Below are positions 5,431 through 7,238 of a stretch of 7,238 bases of DNA, piece after piece. The notes beneath the pieces are model-generated. The model was not told the origin of the DNA. It searched no databases and saw only the letters and a list, made by a program, of their open reading frames with translations. A program made the translations under genes and the position numbers. The DNA comes from an uncultured Gammaproteobacteria bacterium (GTDB lineage Bacteria; Pseudomonadota; Gammaproteobacteria; GCA-001735895): positions 1-7,238 of the forward strand of contig CALZHS010000079.1 in the NCBI GenBank assembly GCA_945787265.1, in the 5' to 3' direction. How positions within the stretch are numbered: position 1 is the stretch's first letter; every line of letters starts with the position of its first letter.

Positions 5431-5760
5431 TTATTGTTCAATTTTTTCGGCACAGTTAACGCAGTGCGCGGTAAAAGGCAGTAATTCGAGCCTCGCGGTT
5501 GGAATAGATTCGCCACATTTATCGCACTGAAAGTAGGTACCCTCTTCAATGCGCATTAGCGCAAACTTGATCATCTCCAGTTCCTGTTCCGAGCTGTTAC
5601 CGAGTGATTCGAGCACCTCGTCATTTTCGCGCTCGCTGGCCTGTTCACTCCAGTCTGCCGACATGCCTTCATGCCGGATGTCCCTGTCGATCGCGTTGAT
5701 GCGGTGGGTTACTTCCTGTTTCAATTCAATTAGTTTTTTCTTGAAGTCGTTCTCGTCCAA
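5431..5760 (-). CDS. Short DksA/TraR-family C4 zinc-finger protein
   Basis: A 109-residue protein with an N-terminal helical region (1–70) and a C-terminal four-cysteine zinc finger: Cys79, Cys82, Cys100 and Cys103 (CDKCG and HCVNCA). DksA and TraR enter the RNA polymerase secondary channel and alter initiation at stringent-response promoters. DksA carries a DxxDxA tip motif; here the aligned stretch is DWSEQA (36–41), that is DxxExA, followed by ERENDEVLESLG. It is shorter than the 151-residue E. coli DksA, mainly at the N-terminus, so it is a DksA-like paralogue rather than the main DksA. The start is a TTG at 5760: GGGAG lies nine bases upstream, an in-frame stop sits just beyond it, and the next ATG would delete the first helix. 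It is upstream of and probably co-transcribed with the YdcH-type gene. Confidence 0.9.
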   Translation of the reverse strand: MDENDFKKKLIELKQEVTHRINAIDRDIRHEGMSADWSEQASERENDEVLESLGNSSEQELEMIKFALMRIEEGTYFQCDKCGESIPTARLELLPFTAHCVNCAEKIEQ

Positions 5761-5823
5761 GGCAATGCACTCCCGATGTCAGTCTCGAATAACTGTAAAA
5801 GTTGCTTTTTTTGATATTCCAAG

Positions 5824-5843
5824 TATCGATAGATTACCGGTAA
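5824..5843. repeat. Two adjacent palindromes (TATCGATA and TTACCGGTAA) in the EamA–DksA-like gap
   Basis: TATCGATA (5824–5831) and TTACCGGTAA (5834–5843) are perfect palindromes two bases apart, in the 103-base gap upstream of the DksA-like gene. A direct repeat TTGATAT flanks them at 5811–5817 and 5849–5855. They could be a regulator site for the DksA-like/YdcH unit, whose promoter should lie here; the best pair I see, TTGGAA (5822–5817) with TACAGT (5797–5792), has a 19-base spacer and is weak. I see no stem followed by a T-run that would terminate the EamA transcript. Confidence 0.3.
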
Positions 5844-5863
5844 AAACCTTGATATGGAACAGG

Positions 5864-6826
5864 TTAGTAGTCGATCTGGACGTGCTCGGGTGACTTTCGC
5901 TGCGCGCGGCTCTCGAGCAAAAACACCACCAAACCACTGCAAATAATCAACCCGCTGCCGGTGAAGGATATCCAGTCCGGCCAGTCTCCCCACAGGTAAA
6001 AGCCAACCAGCAGCGCAAACGGCAGTGACGCGTATTCGAACGGTGCGACTGCCGGGGCCTCGCCCAGGCGGTAAGCCTGTGACATCAGGTAGCCCCCGAA
6101 TGCCACCAGCACACCGCATAACAGCAGTAATTGAAACTGCAGCAGGCTGGGCCAGGACCAGGCGCGCAACAGAAAAGCGGTCGCACCACCCGCGCCGGTA
6201 TCGAAGCGGCCGTCACCGATTGACAGGCCGATAATCGAGCTGATGACGATGAAGGCGAGCTGGATGTAAAACGTTAGCGTGCTCGCATTATCCTGTATGC
6301 CGAGCTTGCGCGTCATCATCGTCATCATCGCATAGCACAGTGCTGCCAGTACCGGTAACAGGCTGATCAGGTGGAACACTTCGCTGCCCGGGCGCAGCAT
6401 GATAATAACGCCGATCATACCGGCAATGATGACCAGCCAGCGGGATAGTCCGACTTTCTCCCCGAGCACGGGTTGCGACAGCATACAGATAAACAGCGGG
6501 GCGGTATAAAACAGCGATACGGTCTCGGCAAGCGGCATGGCGGACAATCCGAGGAAGAAGAACATGTTGGCCAACACCAGCATCGAGCCGCGGATAAAAT
6601 GCAGTACCGGTCGACGCGTTCTTAATGTCTTGAGACCTCCCTCGAGACGAATAAAAATGCAGACCAGTAACATCGCGAATAGCCCCCGAAGCAGCATGAT
6701 CTGATGTAGCGCAAGGTCTGGGCTTAGCCATTTAATAATCGAGTCGCTCAGAGTAAGCAGGGCAAGCGCGGCAACCAGGCATAAGATTCCCTGGGTATTC
6801 CTGTTCAGCGTCTGCAGGTAACTCAA
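5864..6826 (-). CDS. EamA/DMT-superfamily inner-membrane transporter
   Basis: A 320-residue protein with about ten hydrophobic segments (near 12–33, 41–60, 77–96, 100–119, 128–145, 151–171, 183–203, 229–250, 258–279, 288–305), in the two five-helix halves typical of the EamA/RhaT drug/metabolite transporters. Family landmarks are AMPLAETVSLFYTAPLF (96–112), LGEKV (121–125) and YRLGEAPAVAPFEYASLPF (252–270). Members often export amino acids or other metabolites; the substrate is unknown. Translation appears to begin at a TTG at 6826, since an in-frame stop lies three codons upstream and no ATG precedes the first membrane segment; the ribosome-binding site is weak. It lies 40 bases after the acetylpolyamine amidohydrolase-like gene and is probably translated with it, perhaps via the 15-codon ORF between them. 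A link to polyamine or acyl-amine transport is only an inference from position. Confidence 0.9.
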   Translation of the reverse strand: MSYLQTLNRNTQGILCLVAALALLTLSDSIIKWLSPDLALHQIMLLRGLFAMLLVCIFIRLEGGLKTLRTRRPVLHFIRGSMLVLANMFFFLGLSAMPLAETVSLFYTAPLFICMLSQPVLGEKVGLSRWLVIIAGMIGVIIMLRPGSEVFHLISLLPVLAALCYAMMTMMTRKLGIQDNASTLTFYIQLAFIVISSIIGLSIGDGRFDTGAGGATAFLLRAWSWPSLLQFQLLLLCGVLVAFGGYLMSQAYRLGEAPAVAPFEYASLPFALLVGFYLWGDWPDWISFTGSGLIICSGLVVFLLESRAQRKSPEHVQIDY

Positions 6827-6870
6827 GCGAGATCAACCGGCAGCCAGGGCAACCCGGGCAGGGGAGTCAT
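6823..6870 (-). CDS. Possible 15-codon bridging ORF between the deacetylase and EamA genes
   Basis: An ATG at 6870–6868 overlaps the deacetylase stop as ATGA. It encodes MTPLPGLPWLPVDLA and ends at TGA 6825–6823, which in turn overlaps the EamA TTG start as TTGA. The tiny frame thus spans the 40-base gap exactly and could carry ribosomes from one gene to the weakly initiated next one. CTCCC rather than GGAGG follows the ATG, and no separate ribosome-binding site is obvious, so it would rely on reinitiation. It may be chance, or a remnant of an ATG-started EamA N-terminus. Confidence 0.25.
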   Translation of the reverse strand: MTPLPGLPWLPVDLA

Positions 6871-7238
6871 GATCCCTCGTATCCCTGTAACACGTTGACC
6901 GCGTTAATGCCGATCTCCTCTACCGCGTAACCACCTTCCATAACGAATAACGTGGGAAGCCCCAGGCTCGAGATAGTTGCGCCGTAGCGCTTGAAGTCAT
7001 CGCTGGTGAGTTTGAAAAATGAAATTGGATCGTGTTCGAAGGTGTCGACTCCGAGCGAGATTACCAGTGCATCCGGTCCGTAGTTCCCGATTTTCTGACA
7101 GGCGTCTTCAAGCGCCGCGCCCCAGGTTGCGAAACCGGTACCCGGACCCATCGGGTAGTTATGATTGAATCCCTGTCCGGCGCCTTGCCCGAGTTCGTCG
7201 GCATAGCCCAGGAAATGCGGAAAGGCATCTCTGGGATC
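6867..7238 (-). CDS. Histone deacetylase-family / acetylpolyamine amidohydrolase-like protein, N-terminus outside the window
   Basis: The frame is open to the right edge of the window, so only the C-terminal 123 residues are visible; the ATG at 7151 is internal, because the codons before it read on as family sequence (FLGYADELGQGAGQGFNHNYP). Family members are about 340–370 residues. The aspartate of SLGVDTFEHDP (visible residue 65) is one of the zinc ligands, and GGY (tyrosine at visible residue 104) carries the transition-state tyrosine of this deacetylase fold. The ADE-GxGAGxGFN stretch fits bacterial acetylpolyamine amidohydrolases and their relatives, which deacetylate acetylated polyamines or similar amides. 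The active-site histidine pair lies outside the window. It is followed by an EamA transporter 40 bases downstream. Confidence 0.9.
   Translation of the reverse strand, partial: DPRDAFPHFLGYADELGQGAGQGFNHNYPMGPGTGFATWGAALEDACQKIGNYGPDALVISLGVDTFEHDPISFFKLTSDDFKRYGATISSLGLPTLFVMEGGYAVEEIGINAVNVLQGYEGS

Noticed and set aside
5821..5863. Rho-independent terminator after the EamA gene
   Set aside because: A minus-strand TTTTT run exists near 5842–5846, but the bases before it form no more than a three-pair stem.
5730..6119. A 129-codon minus-strand frame overlapping the EamA and DksA-like genes
   Set aside because: It is out of frame with both real genes, is rich in Arg/Gly/Pro as shadow frames are, and would cover the only intergenic gap.
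6288..6731. A 147-codon minus-strand frame with a run of aspartates
   Set aside because: The Asp run comes from reading the Met/Thr-rich sixth membrane segment of EamA in another frame; it is a shadow.
1..7238. Mobile element, CRISPR, phage defence or biosynthetic cluster
   Set aside because: No transposase, integrase, repeat array, toxin-antitoxin pair or defence domain is present; the genes are housekeeping or metabolic with uniform base use.

Overview
The window looks like chromosomal DNA from a gammaproteobacterium. The visible RimK matches E. coli RimK in length and register, and RimK sits in the rimB–rimK–AspA/AstE-like arrangement seen in gammaproteobacteria. A short DksA-like protein and a YdcH-type protein support the same placement. 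The taxon is an inference from protein recognition only. The window is almost fully coding. I see no tRNA, rRNA, insertion sequence, CRISPR array or prophage gene.

Layout. (1) Positions 1–3994, minus strand: a tight five-gene operon, read DUF1028 protein → ArgE-like M20 deacetylase → RimB-type protease → RimK (ribosomal protein S6 glutamate ligase) → AspA/AstE-like zinc hydrolase. The last gene runs off the left edge. Gaps are 26, 14, 12 and 15 bases. (2) Positions 3995–4368: the only long intergenic stretch, a divergent control region. It holds a good sigma70-type promoter for the right-hand genes, an inverted repeat around its -10 box and a possible 16-codon leader ORF. (3) Positions 4369–5180, plus strand: a RidA-family protein and a cupin, apparently co-transcribed. 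(4) Positions 5177–5760, minus strand: a DksA/TraR-type zinc-finger protein followed by a YdcH/DUF465 protein. The YdcH-type gene converges on the cupin and their stop codons overlap. (5) Positions 5864–7238, minus strand: the C-terminal part of a histone-deacetylase-family (acetylpolyamine amidohydrolase-like) protein, then an EamA/DMT transporter.

How the genes may work together. RimK adds glutamate to ribosomal protein S6, and RimB is its known genetic partner in Pseudomonas. Here the pair is embedded between three other hydrolases that act on acyl-amino-acid or peptide bonds (M20, AspA/AstE, putative Ntn-type DUF1028), and faces a RidA–cupin pair. Two readings are possible. One is a ribosome-modification writer/eraser set; the other is a small amino-acid catabolic module (RidA, cupin, DUF1028, ArgE-like) placed upstream of the rim genes so that they share a promoter. 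The ArgE-like, AspA-like and deacetylase-family genes give the region a recurring deacylase theme. The RidA protein lacks the arginine used by classical imine deaminases, so its chemistry probably differs from that of archetypal RidA.
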